A stretch of 64,000 nucleotides of DNA from Alphaproteobacteria bacterium (lineage in GTDB: Bacteria > Pseudomonadota > Alphaproteobacteria > Rhizobiales > Rhizobiaceae), in the NCBI GenBank assembly GCA_024280375.1, contig JAJRQF010000040.1, positions 1 through 64,000 on the forward strand. The letters are read 5' to 3'. This document shows positions 43,037 through 52,347 of this stretch, in pieces. Each line of letters starts with the position of its first letter. Positions within the stretch are counted from its first letter, which is position 1. A program made the translations under genes and the position numbers. The notes below the pieces were generated by a model that was not told the DNA's origin, searched no databases, and saw only the letters and a list, made by a program, of their open reading frames with translations.

Positions 43037-44959
43037 ATGCGCTTTTCACCTTCATTCCTTGACCAAATCCGCGAGCGGGTGCCGATATCCGATGTGATCG
43101 GCCGTCGGGTGACATGGGACAAGCGCAAAACGCAAGCCGCCAAGGGCGATTATTGGGCCTGTTGCCCATTTCACGGGGAAAAAACCCCATCCTTTCACTG
43201 TGAAAACCAAAAAGGCCGCTATCACTGTTTCGGGTGCGGGGTTTCTGGCGATCATTTTCGTTTTATGGTGGAGCTTGAAGGTTTAAGCTTCCCGGAATCG
43301 GTGGAACGATTGGCTGATGAGGCGGGCATTCCGATGCCGGTTGCCGACCCGCGGATGATCGAGAAGGAAAAAGCCAAAGCCACATTGTTTGATGTGATGA
43401 ATATTGCGGCGCAATACTTCAAGGATCAATTGCAGGTGGCGGGCGGTGCCAAGGCACGTTCCTATCTTCGCGATCGCGGCCTCTCGCAGCAGGTGCAGCA
43501 GACCTTTGGGCTTGGCTTTGCGCCCAATTCGCGCAACGGGCTGAAAGAATATCTCGCTTCCAAAGACGTTTCCAAAGAACAGATAGAAGCCTGCGGGATG
43601 GTGGTTTTCGGGCCGGATATTGCCGTTTCCTATGACCGGTTTCGCGGCCGCATTATGTTCCCGATTGAGGATGCGCGTGGCCGGGTAATTGCCTTTGGCG
43701 GGCGGGCGATGGACCCGGATGTGCCGGCAAAATATCTCAACTCACCGGAAACCGAATTGTTTTCCAAGGGCAGTGTGCTTTACAATCTGGCGCGGGCGCG
43801 AAAGCCCGCCAATGATGTGAAGTCGGTGATTGTTGCCGAAGGCTATATGGACGTGATTGCGCTGCACGCGGCCGGCATTGAAAATGCTGTCGCGCCGCTT
43901 GGTACGGCGCTTACTGAAAATCAGCTTGAATTGCTGTGGCGTATGACACCGGAACCAGTTTTGTGTTTTGATGGCGATCAGGCCGGATTGCGTGCCGCCT
44001 ATCGCAGTGTTGATCTGGCCCTGCCGAAGCTGGTATCTGGTCGATCCTTGCGCTTTTGCCTGTTACCCGACGGGCAAGACCCGGATGATGTGGTGAAAGA
44101 GGGCGGCAAGGCCGCTTTCGACAAATTGCTGAATGAAGCCGTACCATTGCACGAGTTTTTTGTATCCCGCAGACTTTCCGAAATGAGCATTGATGGGCCG
44201 GAAAAGAAGGCCGCATTTGAGAAGCAGATCTATCAAGACGCCAATTCCATTCAAGATGAAATTGTGCGCAAATATTATCGCTCGCATGTGCGACTGCAAC
44301 TGATGAACCTGTTTTCAGTCAACAATAAACCGGTGCCGACCAAGGTTGCGGCTGAAATTTCCCGTAAGCTCGATGAAAGCCGGATTATCAGAACCATCCT
44401 TGGTTTTCTGGTGGAGTTTCCGGCGCTGATCAACGAAAATATTGAAAAAATTGCCGAGTTGGAGTTCTATTCTGAGCCGCTGCGGCTTTTTGCGACCGAT
44501 TTACAATTGTTGTTTGTTGAGAGCGAAGATGTGGCCGTGAGCGATGTTTATGAAAAGCTCAGCGAGTCATTTATATTTGTACTCAATGCAATTCACGGCG
44601 ATAACAAAGATAAACAGGTCACCAATGCCAAGGGCAATATGGTATCTTCCATTCACGGCGTTGACGGTGGCACAAGAGCGATTGACCGTGGACATCAGCT
44701 GAAGGTACTTTTTCCCATGGTCAGCAGCCAGCCGCCACTGGAATTGGCGCAGCAGACTTTAAACCTTCTATTCCTGCAAATTGAAGTGCTGAATGTGGAA
44801 ACCGAGGCGTTGAACATTATTTCGTTTGAAAGCGAAGAGGAATTTGAGGCTTTTCAGGAAATGTTGCAGGAGGCACGTGACCGCTATGCGGAGGCCGAAC
44901 GCGAACTCGACCAGTCCTACCATCATCATGCCGGTCGCCGCTGGATTGGTGAGATGTGA
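43037..44959 (+). CDS. dnaG: DNA primase DnaG
   Basis: A 640-residue primase that makes RNA primers for replication. The CHC2 zinc domain has Cys43-x2-His46 (CCPFHGEKTPSFH) and Cys64-x2-Cys67 (YHCFGCGVSGDHF). The RNA polymerase core follows: DRFRGRIMFPIEDARGRVIA FGGR, then the TOPRIM fold VIVAEGYMDVIALHAAGIEN and FDGDQAGLRAAYRS, with the metal-binding Asp residues. The C-terminal helicase-binding part (after about 440) is poorly conserved, as is normal. The gene is followed by rpoD on the same strand after 713 bases, the classical macromolecular-synthesis order without rpsU. Its last codons (WIGEM and stop) are repeated 91 bases downstream. Confidence 0.97.
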   Translation: MRFSPSFLDQIRERVPISDVIGRRVTWDKRKTQAAKGDYWACCPFHGEKTPSFHCENQKGRYHCFGCGVSGDHFRFMVELEGLSFPESVERLADEAGIPMPVADPRMIEKEKAKATLFDVMNIAAQYFKDQLQVAGGAKARSYLRDRGLSQQVQQTFGLGFAPNSRNGLKEYLASKDVSKEQIEACGMVVFGPDIAVSYDRFRGRIMFPIEDARGRVIAFGGRAMDPDVPAKYLNSPETELFSKGSVLYNLARARKPANDVKSVIVAEGYMDVIALHAAGIENAVAPLGTALTENQLELLWRMTPEPVLCFDGDQAGLRAAYRSVDLALPKLVSGRSLRFCLLPDGQDPDDVVKEGGKAAFDKLLNEAVPLHEFFVSRRLSEMSIDGPEKKAAFEKQIYQDANSIQDEIVRKYYRSHVRLQLMNLFSVNNKPVPTKVAAEISRKLDESRIIRTILGFLVEFPALINENIEKIAELEFYSEPLRLFATDLQLLFVESEDVAVSDVYEKLSESFIFVLNAIHGDNKDKQVTNAKGNMVSSIHGVDGGTRAIDRGHQLKVLFPMVSSQPPLELAQQTLNLLFLQIEVLNVETEALNIISFESEEEFEAFQEMLQEARDRYAEAERELDQSYHHHAGRRWIGEM

Positions 44960-45050
44960 ACGGTTTCAACCGGGCCAATAGGCGAAGCGCCTGCTGAATT
45001 TATCGAATGGGGCGGAGCCGTAGCATAGCTACTGGATTGGCGAGATGTGA
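44941..45050 (+). repeat. 19-bp direct repeat of the dnaG end flanking palindromes
   Basis: CTGGATTGGTGAGATGTGA (the last codons and stop of dnaG) recurs as CTGGATTGGCGAGATGTGA at 45032-45050. Between them lie 72 bases with GGCGAAGCGCC and GTAGCATAGCTAC hairpins. It looks like a short palindromic element inserted with duplication, or a tandem duplication. Confidence 0.6.
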
Positions 45051-45672
45051 TTGCTCATTTTTGGTAAAACGGTAAATTATCACTATTTCGAGAGGTAATT
45101 TGCACAAATTGCAGCGAAATCGCAGAAATCCCCACACTCTGCCCTTGCATCTGGTTGGCAAATGGTTAATTACCAAATTGTAAAGAAGCCGAACAGGCGT
45201 TGGTTCCACGCAATGATCCTAGACAAGTTTAGGACAACCGCATCGCGAACGCGCACAAAATCGTAATACCGGCTCTTTCAAAACAGTGTGAACTTGCCAG
45301 TGGCAGGATTTGCGAGAATGTCAGGTGAGGGACGTGAGCACTTAATATGTGTTCGGTTCGCTCTTTTTGTTGTTTTCAAGAACCAGCATGGGTGTCCATT
45401 CTGTGAAGTTTTCAAAATTCGGTTGAATGTGGTGATTTGGCAATATGTATGTTCACGTCATCTGCCTGACGCGGCCAAAAGCGGACGAGTGCGCTTAAGG
45501 TCAGGGTGGGGAATTCTTCAGGATTAATTGAGAATTAATGTCAGTGCGTTATTGCCTGTTAAAGTGATTCGCGAATTGGGTTTATACGGCTGCGATGGCC
45601 GCCGATAAATCTGCCAGAACCTGCAAACGACGCTGATATACCGGACGGCGCGTTGCGATGGAGACAGTATAA
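45051..45672. other. rpoD upstream region
   Basis: About 620 bases without a supported protein gene. A 79-codon plus-strand frame at 45288 lacks a ribosome site and family features. It holds a palindrome at 45217 and short inverted repeats such as TGCCAGTGGCA near 45296. Probably promoters and leader of rpoD. Confidence 0.5.
45217..45234. promoter_or_regulatory. 18-bp palindrome upstream of rpoD
   Basis: TCCTAGACAAGTTTAGGA: arms TCCTA(G/A)AC pair around AA with a single G-T position. The sequence has the size and symmetry of a dimeric repressor site. No known regulator was matched. Confidence 0.35.
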
Positions 45673-47772
45673 ATGGCAACATCAACTAAAGTCAGAGAAA
45701 AGAAGAGCGAAGAGTCCGCAGGCGATCAGCCGCTGTTGGACCTCAACAACTCTGCTGTGAAGAAAATGATCAAGTCCGCCAAAAAGCGCGGTTTTGTGAC
45801 AGTGGACGAATTGAACGCGGTGCTTCCCTCTGATCAGGTAAATTCCGAGCAGATTGAAGACACGATGTCGATGCTTTCGGAAATGGGCATCAATGTGGTC
45901 GAAGATGACGGCTCTGAAGATACTGCGGAAGAGGCAAGTGGCGCTCTGGTTGAGGCCACAAAGAAAGAAGTTGCCACCGTTGCGCGCAAGGAACCTACCG
46001 ACCGGACTGATGATCCGGTGCGCATGTATTTGCGAGAAATGGGCACGGTTGAATTGCTGTCGCGCGAGGGCGAAATTGCCATCGCCAAACGTATTGAGGC
46101 TGGCCGTGAGACGATGATTGCCGGGCTTTGCGAAAGCCCATTGAGCTTTCAGGCGATCATTATCTGGCGTGATGAGTTGATTGAGGGCAATATTTTGCTG
46201 CGCGATATTATTGCGCTGGAAGCAACCTATGCTGGCCCGGATGCGAAACAAAATGTACCGGTAAACCCCAATGCGCCGGCATCCGTTGCCGAAGCTGTGC
46301 GACAGGGCTCGGGTGGTGAACATTCACCGGAGGCGATCGAACGTCGTAAGGCTATTGCTGAGGGTCGCGACCCTGATCAGGCGGTTGAAGCGATGCGTGG
46401 CAATAAGGTCGATGCGCCGCCAATTTCTTCGGTCAAGACATTCCCTAATAATGAGGAAACCACCGAGGAAGATGATGACGACGAAGATGATGATATGGAA
46501 AATTCCCTATCACTCGCCGCCATGGAAATGGAACTCAAGCCGAAAGTGCTTGAGATATTTGACTGCATTGCTTCCAACTATAAAAAACTGCGTCGGCTGC
46601 AAGAGCAACATGTTGAAAAACGGCTGATCAACAAGACGCTCTCTCCGGCCCAGGAACGCCGTTATAAAGAGCTGAAAGACGAAATTGTTGAAGCGGTTAA
46701 AAGCCTTGAGCTGAACCAGAACCGTATCGACGCGCTGGTTGAGCAGCTTTATGACATTAACAAGCGTTTGGTGCGCAATGAAGGGCAATTGTTGCGGCTG
46801 GCGGAATCCTATTCGGTTACCCGCGAGAGCTTTTTGAAGGAATATCAGGGTTCAGAACTGGACCCGAACTGGATACGGCGTATTGCCAGCCTTGCTGCCA
46901 AGGGTTGGAAAGAATTTACCCGTGAAGAAAAGCCAATCATCAAGGAAATCCGCTCGGAAATCCAAATGCTGGCGGCTGAAACCGGGCTGGAACCACAGGA
47001 ATTTCGCCGCATTGTGCATATGGTGCAAAAGGGCGAACGCGAAGCAGCGATGGCCAAGAAAGAAATGGTCGAAGCTAATCTGCGTCTGGTGATTTCGATT
47101 GCCAAAAAATATACCAATCGCGGTCTGCAATTCCTCGATCTTATTCAGGAAGGCAATATTGGCCTGATGAAGGCGGTGGATAAATTTGAATATCGCCGTG
47201 GGTATAAATTCTCCACCTATGCGACCTGGTGGATTAGGCAGGCGATCACCCGTTCAATTGCCGATCAGGCCCGCACCATCCGTATTCCGGTGCATATGAT
47301 TGAGACAATCAACAAGATTGTGCGTACCTCGCGCCAGATGTTGCACGAAATTGGCCGCGAACCGACACCCGAAGAGCTGGCTGAAAAGCTCGCCATGCCT
47401 TTGGAAAAAGTGCGCAAGGTGTTGAAAATTGCCAAGGAGCCGATTTCGCTTGAAACTCCAATTGGTGACGAGGAAGATAGCCATCTCGGCGATTTCATTG
47501 AAGATAAGAATGCAATGCTGCCGATTGATGCGGCCATTCAGTCGAACCTTCGTGAAACCACCACGCGGGTTTTAGCCTCTCTCACGCCACGTGAGGAACG
47601 GGTTTTGCGTATGCGCTTTGGCATCGGCATGAACACCGACCATACGCTGGAAGAGGTGGGGCAGCAGTTTAATGTGACCCGCGAGCGTATTCGTCAAATT
47701 GAGGCTAAAGCCTTGCGCAAACTGAAACATCCGTCGCGTTCGCGTAAATTGCGCAGTTTCCTCGATAGCTAG
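45673..47772 (+). CDS. rpoD: RNA polymerase sigma factor RpoD (primary sigma-70)
   Basis: A 699-residue housekeeping sigma factor. Region 1.1 is residues about 20-110. Region 1.2 has [20 protein letters not shown]. The non-conserved insertion includes the acidic run [18 protein letters not shown] near residue 260. Regions 2.1-2.4 are near 470-545 ([50 protein letters not shown]). Region 3 follows ([20 protein letters not shown]). Region 4 ends the protein with [20 protein letters not shown], then the helix-turn-helix [20 protein letters not shown]. It sets promoter choice for most genes. Directly behind the stop lies the structured element shared with the msrP 3' end. Confidence 0.98.
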   Translation: MATSTKVREKKSEESAGDQPLLDLNNSAVKKMIKSAKKRGFVTVDELNAVLPSDQVNSEQIEDTMSMLSEMGINVVEDDGSEDTAEEASGALVEATKKEVATVARKEPTDRTDDPVRMYLREMGTVELLSREGEIAIAKRIEAGRETMIAGLCESPLSFQAIIIWRDELIEGNILLRDIIALEATYAGPDAKQNVPVNPNAPASVAEAVRQGSGGEHSPEAIERRKAIAEGRDPDQAVEAMRGNKVDAPPISSVKTFPNNEETTEEDDDDEDDDMENSLSLAAMEMELKPKVLEIFDCIASNYKKLRRLQEQHVEKRLINKTLSPAQERRYKELKDEIVEAVKSLELNQNRIDALVEQLYDINKRLVRNEGQLLRLAESYSVTRESFLKEYQGSELDPNWIRRIASLAAKGWKEFTREEKPIIKEIRSEIQMLAAETGLEPQEFRRIVHMVQKGEREAAMAKKEMVEANLRLVISIAKKYTNRGLQFLDLIQEGNIGLMKAVDKFEYRRGYKFSTYATWWIRQAITRSIADQARTIRIPVHMIETINKIVRTSRQMLHEIGREPTPEELAEKLAMPLEKVRKVLKIAKEPISLETPIGDEEDSHLGDFIEDKNAMLPIDAAIQSNLRETTTRVLASLTPREERVLRMRFGIGMNTDHTLEEVGQQFNVTRERIRQIEAKALRKLKHPSRSRKLRSFLDS

Positions 47773-47917
47773 ACTGTTTCAGCTTTTAGTGGAAACAGTC
47801 AGGCTTCGAAGAGAAGCCCGGCACTTATGTGCCGCGTTCGCGCAGGCCGTGCGAAGCACGAATTGCCGTGAGCGATAAATTTAATAGAGCGGTTCAATCA
47901 TATGGTGAAACGCTTTA
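47773..47917 (+). repeat. structured 3' element, copy 2 (behind rpoD)
   Basis: Starts directly at the rpoD stop. Hairpins in order: GACTGTTTC/GAAACAGTC; GGCTTC/GAAGCC; GGCAC/GTGCC; GCG-TTCG-CGC; CGTGC/GCACG within CGCGCAGGC...TTGCCGTGAGCGA; and AGCG-TTCA/TGAA-CGCT followed by TTTAAAGTTTT. The order matches copy 1 at 12490, but the stems have other bases that still pair. About 40 bases shorter than copy 1. Confidence 0.65.
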
Positions 47918-47973
47918 AAGTTTTGCACACCGAAGAAACCAAAAGTTGCTATTGAGTAAATGGAAACCGGTAA

Positions 47974-48918
47974 ATGGTCGCGATATTTGAGAGCATTTTG
48001 CCGGTTTTTGCGGTTGTCCTTTTGGGCTTTGGCCTGCGCCGTGGTGGGCTGATACCGACCGACCAATGGCGAAGCGTCGAAGACCTTTGTTTTTGGGTTT
48101 TGTTCCCGGCAATCCTGATCAAGGTGCTGGCGACGGCTGATTTTTCCCAGATAAAATTGGGCCCACCACTTTTTGCAGTGCTTTGCTTTACCGCCATTAT
48201 GGGCACTTTTGCTTTGGCATTATGGCCGGTGCTAAAATCGGTATTCGGCACCGGCAAGGCGCAATATTCATCCGTATATCAAACGATTACCCGCTGGAAC
48301 GGGTTTGTGGCGCTGGTAATTGCGCTTCGGCTGTTTGGTGATGAGAGTGCCACTTTGATGGTGGTTATTCTGGCGTTGATGACCATCATTTTGCAGATCA
48401 GCAATCTTTTGGTACTTGCCGCTTTTACCCCCGGCAAGCGGCCATCTTTACCGGCAATTGCAAAAATGATTGCGAAAAATCCGATTATTATCGCTATTTT
48501 TGTTGGCGTTGGGGTAAATTTTTCCGGAATTACGCTTTGGCGACCAATATTAGACGGGCTTGACCTGCTGGGGCGTGCCGCCCTTGGCACATCATTATTG
48601 ACGGTCGGGGCCGGGCTATCGTTGGCAGCAGCGCTCAAACCTTCGTTCAATGTGATGGTGGCAGTATTTGGCAAACTGATCATCAGTCCCTTTGTAATGC
48701 TCGGCCTTGCCCTTTGGTTTGGGGTTTCCGGTCTGTCACTATCGGTGCTGGTTTTATGCGCGAGCGTCCCTACATCGATGAATGGCTATCTCATTACCAA
48801 GAAAATGGGGGGTGATGCGGAGCTCTATGCGTCGGCTGCAACCTTGCAAACGCTTGGCTCTTTTCTCACCATTCCGGCATTTTTGGCGCTTGCCGCCCGG
48901 TTTGGTGGTGTATTTTAA
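47974..48918 (+). CDS. AEC-family transporter (auxin efflux carrier type)
   Basis: A 314-residue membrane protein with ten predicted helices in two halves. The start MVAIFESILPVFAVVLLGFG matches the family's first helix, and LIPTDQWRSVEDLCFWVLFP AILIK includes its conserved proline region. The second half begins near residue 165 (NPIIIAIFVGVGVNFSGITL) with GTSLLTVGAGLSLAAALKPS, and ends VLCASVPTSMNGYLITKKMG GDA. Bacterial members export malate, malonate or related acids. Single gene behind rpoD's 3' element. The ribosome site is weak. Confidence 0.87.
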   Translation: MVAIFESILPVFAVVLLGFGLRRGGLIPTDQWRSVEDLCFWVLFPAILIKVLATADFSQIKLGPPLFAVLCFTAIMGTFALALWPVLKSVFGTGKAQYSSVYQTITRWNGFVALVIALRLFGDESATLMVVILALMTIILQISNLLVLAAFTPGKRPSLPAIAKMIAKNPIIIAIFVGVGVNFSGITLWRPILDGLDLLGRAALGTSLLTVGAGLSLAAALKPSFNVMVAVFGKLIISPFVMLGLALWFGVSGLSLSVLVLCASVPTSMNGYLITKKMGGDAELYASAATLQTLGSFLTIPAFLALAARFGGVF

Positions 48919-48973
48919 GCGATTTTCTGGCATGATTGGCGTAATTCGTAGTGGGATTTAAAGGAGAGACCCG

Positions 48974-49258
48974 ATGTCATTTTTAAAACGTCTGTTTGGT
49001 GGCGGTGGTTCTGATAAGGCCAAAGCGGAAGCCCCTTCAATCGAATATGAGGGATTTCTCATCAGCTCCACGCCGCAAAATGAAGGCGGGCAATTTCGGC
49101 TTTGCGGCATTATCAGCAAGGAGGTCGATGGTGAATTGCGTGAACACAAGCTCATTCGGGCTGATATTCTTGGTTCTCCCGATGAGGCGCATCAGGCCTG
49201 TTTCCGTAAAGGTCGACAGGTGATTGATGAGCAGGGCAAGCGATTATTGAAAGAATGA
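48974..49258 (+). CDS. HlyU-family protein
   Basis: A 94-residue protein with AAGGAG before ATG 48974. It begins MSFLKRLFGGGGSDK, typical for HlyU-like proteins of alphaproteobacteria, and continues EYEGFLISSTPQNEGGQFRL CGIISKEVDGE, HKLIRADILGSPDEAHQACF and KGRQVIDEQGKRLL. The family is named after a regulator in Vibrio, but this is the short pfam HlyU type with no helix-turn-helix of ArsR kind, so a regulatory role should not be assumed. It overlaps the next gene by 4 bases (ATGA), so the two are co-translated. Confidence 0.82.
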   Translation: MSFLKRLFGGGGSDKAKAEAPSIEYEGFLISSTPQNEGGQFRLCGIISKEVDGELREHKLIRADILGSPDEAHQACFRKGRQVIDEQGKRLLKE

Positions 49259-50046
49259 GTTCTTTAAACTGGCTGGTTGGCGAGCCATTTTTTCTCAATG
49301 TTGATGGTGTGAGGCTCGAGGCCCAGTGCTGGGGGCCATCGCCTGCGGAGGCCGCAACAATTGTGCTGTTGCATGAGGGGCTTGGATGCGTTGAGCTTTG
49401 GCGTGATTTTCCAGAACAATTGGCCACGCTCACCGGAATGGGCGTTTTTGCCTATTCACGGCAGGGCTATGGCCGCTCTGACCCATGCGATCTGCCAAGG
49501 CCAATTGATTATATGAGCCGCGAGGCCGTGGATCTATTGCCAAAGGTCTTGGGTGCGATTGGTTTTAGGCGCGGCACATTGCTTGGCCATAGTGACGGGG
49601 CCTCGATTGCCGCTATTTATGCCGGCAGGATGCCGGATGCGCGGATTGAAAACCTCATTTTAATGGCACCACATTTCTTTACCGAGCCGGTTGGACTTGC
49701 TTCAATTTGGGCCGCCAGAAAAGCCTATGAAACGGGAAATCTGCGCCTGAAACTGGCGCGTTATCACCAGGATGCGGACAATGCATTTTTTGGCTGGAAT
49801 GGCGCCTGGCTTGATCCTGAATTTGAGCGCTGGAACATCGAAAACGTGCTGGCGGGCATTACAATTCCGGTTTTGGCAATTCAAGGGGCAGATGATCAAT
49901 ATGGCAGCATGGCGCAGATTGATGTGATTGAAAAAAAGACATCCGGGCCGTTTGCGCGGCAGATTTTGCCCGACTGCCAGCACTCGCCGCATATTGATCA
50001 ACGGGAGAAAGTGCTGGCGTTGGTTGATGGGTTGTTGACCGATTAA
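49255..50046 (+). CDS. alpha/beta-hydrolase
   Basis: A 263-residue cytoplasmic hydrolase. The fold is seen in TIVLLHEGLGCVELWRDFPE, AYSRQGYGRSDPCDLPRPID Y, the nucleophile elbow RGTLLGHSDGASIAAIYAGR with its serine, and PVLAIQGADDQYGSMAQIDV giving the acid. HSPHIDQREKVLAL gives the histidine. It is of the general esterase or hydrolase type with unknown substrate. It starts inside the HlyU-like gene. Its stop overlaps the end of the convergent sterol-desaturase-family gene. Confidence 0.88.
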   Translation: MSSLNWLVGEPFFLNVDGVRLEAQCWGPSPAEAATIVLLHEGLGCVELWRDFPEQLATLTGMGVFAYSRQGYGRSDPCDLPRPIDYMSREAVDLLPKVLGAIGFRRGTLLGHSDGASIAAIYAGRMPDARIENLILMAPHFFTEPVGLASIWAARKAYETGNLRLKLARYHQDADNAFFGWNGAWLDPEFERWNIENVLAGITIPVLAIQGADDQYGSMAQIDVIEKKTSGPFARQILPDCQHSPHIDQREKVLALVDGLLTD

Positions 50047-50945
50047 CCGCGAGAAAATGGCAGCTTCAGCACATCGAAAAATCGTTCGTAGGGCGGCAGA
50101 CCGGTTGCTGGATCTACTCCAAGTTCTTTTGGCGGAGTGCCGGGGCGATAGACAAATGAGCCAAATGCCTGATCAAAAATTGAAAGCGTTGCGCCGTAAT
50201 TCTTGGCCTCATCAACATTGGCACTGTGGTGATAGCGGTGCAATTCCGGCCCGACAAACAGATAATTGGCCCATCCCATTCTGATATCGACATTGAAATG
50301 GCTGATCAGCCCATGCATGCCGTTTATCAGCAGGAATACTGTAACCACATTTTGCGAATAGCCCATAAACCATACGGGCAAAATGATGGCGAGTGCCTGA
50401 ATAACGATACCGTTGAGCGGATGAAATACCGCGTGCATGATAAGATATAGCCGTGGGGGCAGATGGTGTGCCGCATGAGTTTTCCATAACAGATTACCCA
50501 ATGCACCTTTCGTTTCGTGCATGGCACGATGCAGTGAATAATTGATGGATTCAAAAATCAGCAGACACATGGGCAGTTGAATATAGGCCGGCCAGTTTGA
50601 TGCTGGGCCTGTGTTTATTCCGGATAATGTTATGGTGAAAAGCGCAAGAAAGGCTGAAAGGCCCGATATGAACAGGGTGTTTATTGCAACGAATTTGAAG
50701 TCTGCAATGAATGAGGCGAGGCTCATCGCCCATCTTTCTTCATAGGGGAACTTCCATTCGATTAACAGATAACTTGCTGCTAAAAACCCAATGCTTGCAC
50801 CCCAGATTGTTTTTGCATCATAGGCTCCATCGCTGATTAAGAAAATTGCATTCAGCACAATGGCCCAACTGAGCGGATAAAGTCCCCATCGGATAATTGC
50901 GCGCATTCTGGCTTTTGTAGGGGTATTTGTGAGGGTTGTTTGCAT
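50043..50945 (-). CDS. sterol desaturase / fatty acid hydroxylase family protein
   Basis: A 300-residue membrane protein with about six helices. The di-iron histidine clusters are HRAMHE (residues about 138-143), HAAHH (about 157-161), and HRYHHSAN (about 237-244), the standard H-x3-4-H, H-x2-HH pattern. Members hydroxylate or desaturate lipids such as fatty acids, carotenoids or sterols using O2. The lipid acted on here is unknown. It is divergent from a TetR gene at 51059. Palindromes at 50968 and 51031 lie between them, so expression is probably repressed by that TetR. Confidence 0.88.
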   Translation of the reverse strand: MQTTLTNTPTKARMRAIIRWGLYPLSWAIVLNAIFLISDGAYDAKTIWGASIGFLAASYLLIEWKFPYEERWAMSLASFIADFKFVAINTLFISGLSAFLALFTITLSGINTGPASNWPAYIQLPMCLLIFESINYSLHRAMHETKGALGNLLWKTHAAHHLPPRLYLIMHAVFHPLNGIVIQALAIILPVWFMGYSQNVVTVFLLINGMHGLISHFNVDIRMGWANYLFVGPELHRYHHSANVDEAKNYGATLSIFDQAFGSFVYRPGTPPKELGVDPATGLPPYERFFDVLKLPFSRG

Positions 50946-50967
50946 TTGACATGGCTCCCGTATCTAT

Positions 50968-50989
50968 TTAATGGACATGTGTCTATTAA
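50968..50989. promoter_or_regulatory. TetR operator, site 1
   Basis: TTAATGGACATGTGTCTATT followed by AA: a 22-bp inverted repeat with 9 of 11 arm positions matching, 23 bases before the desaturase start codon. It shares the half site ATGGAC with 51031. Confidence 0.65.
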
Positions 50990-51030
50990 CGTGCATTTAC
51001 CTCGATAGAAGCGCCATTGCAGGCATTGGC

Positions 51031-51044
51031 GTCCATTTATGGAC
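51031..51044. promoter_or_regulatory. TetR operator, site 2
   Basis: GTCCATTTATGGAC: perfect GTCCAT/ATGGAC arms around TT, 15 bases before the tetR start. Same half site as the 50968 palindrome. Confidence 0.6.
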
Positions 51045-51058
51045 AGAAACAAAGAAAC

Positions 51059-51613
51059 ATGACCGATAAGCCAAAAACTGATCGTCGGATTGAGCGCACC
51101 AGAACCGCGCTGCGAAATGCTTTGCTTGCACTTGTGCGGCGTGAGGAATGGGCTGAAATTAATGTGCGGGAGATTTGTCGGGAAGCGAATATTGCACGCT
51201 CTTCATTTTATCTGCACTACGACAATAAAACCGATTTGCTGGACAGTGTTTTTGCCAGCGGCATGCGGGATGCAAGGGCCTATGTGAAGGCTAATACGGG
51301 CGAAAAAGGGCGATATGCTTCTATATCCTGGTTGGTTGAGCATGTTTTATCCAACCGTGATTTTTACCGAAAAGGTCCACTTTCAAATGATGAGATTTAT
51401 CTGCGGTTTCAACGATCCTTTGCCGAGTTACTGAAAGGTGAGCTGGGCATTCGGCAAGATATTATTTCAAGAGATGCCTTGTCCTTTGCTGTCGGTGGCG
51501 TTTTTGCGGTGCTGAAAGGCTGGGATGTCGATAATAAGGAATTGTCTGTATCGGTATTGTCAGATCGGATAAATGACTTTGCCGATCTGGTTTTGGCGGG
51601 TGAATTGGTTTGA
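51059..51613 (+). CDS. TetR-family transcriptional regulator
   Basis: A 184-residue repressor starting at ATG 51059 (MTDKPKTDRRIERTRTALRN). The N-terminal helix-turn-helix is LLALVRREEWAEINVREICR EANIARSSFYLHYDNKTDLL, with SSFYLHYDNK as recognition helix. The rest is a helical ligand domain with no recognisable signature. A frame beginning at 51017 would start inside the operator and is not preferred. Divergent from the desaturase gene, with two palindromes in the spacer, so local repression is likely. The CcdA-like gene follows after 46 bases on the same strand and may be co-transcribed. Confidence 0.9.
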   Translation: MTDKPKTDRRIERTRTALRNALLALVRREEWAEINVREICREANIARSSFYLHYDNKTDLLDSVFASGMRDARAYVKANTGEKGRYASISWLVEHVLSNRDFYRKGPLSNDEIYLRFQRSFAELLKGELGIRQDIISRDALSFAVGGVFAVLKGWDVDNKELSVSVLSDRINDFADLVLAGELV

Positions 51614-51659
51614 CCTTCCTGCGACTGGATAGCTCAGTGTTTGGGCTGGGAGCTTGAAT

Positions 51660-52331
51660 TTGGAAATATCCTTTATACAGCTGATTTTATTGCCCATAGG
51701 TCTTGGTCTGCTGGGATTTATTGAGCCTTGCACAATTGGCGGGCATTTGCTGTTTTTAGAAACTCAATCGCGGCGAACAACCCGCGAAAAAATCAGTGCT
51801 GTTGGGGTGTTCATTCTTGTGCGGGCTTTTGTTGCGGGGCTTGCCGGTGCTGCCATTGCATTTCTGGGGCAAAAGCTCATCAGCGCACAAACCGGCATAT
51901 GGCTGATATTCGGCTCTATTTATCTGGCAATCGGTGTGGCTTTCCTGTTGGGACGGGCAGGGCTGATTAAGCAAAAAATCTCGCTTGCGCCCGAGGCCTG
52001 GAAACGGGCGCAAAGCCCTTGGGTGCTGGGCCTGGCCTTTGGGTTGAACATTCCCGCATGTGCGGCACCGATCTTGTTTGGCTTGCTGGGACTTGCTGCA
52101 ACCAGCGGAACTATCGTCACCGGGTTTATCATGATGTTCCTGTTTGGCTTGTTTTTATCGCTGCCGCTCGGTTTGTTTGCAGCAATACCGAGGCTTGCCT
52201 CGTGGCTTGAGCGGTTGGCCGGCCGTATGAAGCAAATGCGTTTGCTGATTGGGCTTGTATTTGTGGTGCTGGGTCTGTGGTCAATCTGGTTCGGGCTTTA
52301 TGTTAATCCGGCAGACTGGGCAGGCAAGTGA
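51660..52331 (+). CDS. CcdA/DsbD-like membrane protein
   Basis: A 223-residue membrane protein with six helices. TTG 51660 has GGGAG seven bases upstream and is preferred over TTG 51654. The two conserved cysteine motifs of CcdA-type electron carriers are present: EPCTIGGHLLFLE at the end of helix 1 and LNIPACAAPILFGLLGL in helix 4. Such proteins carry reducing power from cytoplasmic thioredoxin across the membrane to periplasmic thiol proteins. It follows the tetR gene. A possible client is the periplasmic SSP411/DsbD-alpha fusion at 57341, though nothing shows this directly. Confidence 0.82.
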   Translation: MEISFIQLILLPIGLGLLGFIEPCTIGGHLLFLETQSRRTTREKISAVGVFILVRAFVAGLAGAAIAFLGQKLISAQTGIWLIFGSIYLAIGVAFLLGRAGLIKQKISLAPEAWKRAQSPWVLGLAFGLNIPACAAPILFGLLGLAATSGTIVTGFIMMFLFGLFLSLPLGLFAAIPRLASWLERLAGRMKQMRLLIGLVFVVLGLWSIWFGLYVNPADWAGK

Positions 52332-52347
52332 AGGATGGCCTGAGACT

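Noticed and set aside
45288-45527. 79-codon plus-strand frame in the rpoD leader
   Set aside because: No family features or ribosome site; it overlaps candidate regulatory palindromes.
48974-49258. HlyU-like protein as an ArsR-type regulator
   Set aside because: The 94-residue product shows no helix-turn-helix; the name is kept only as the family label.
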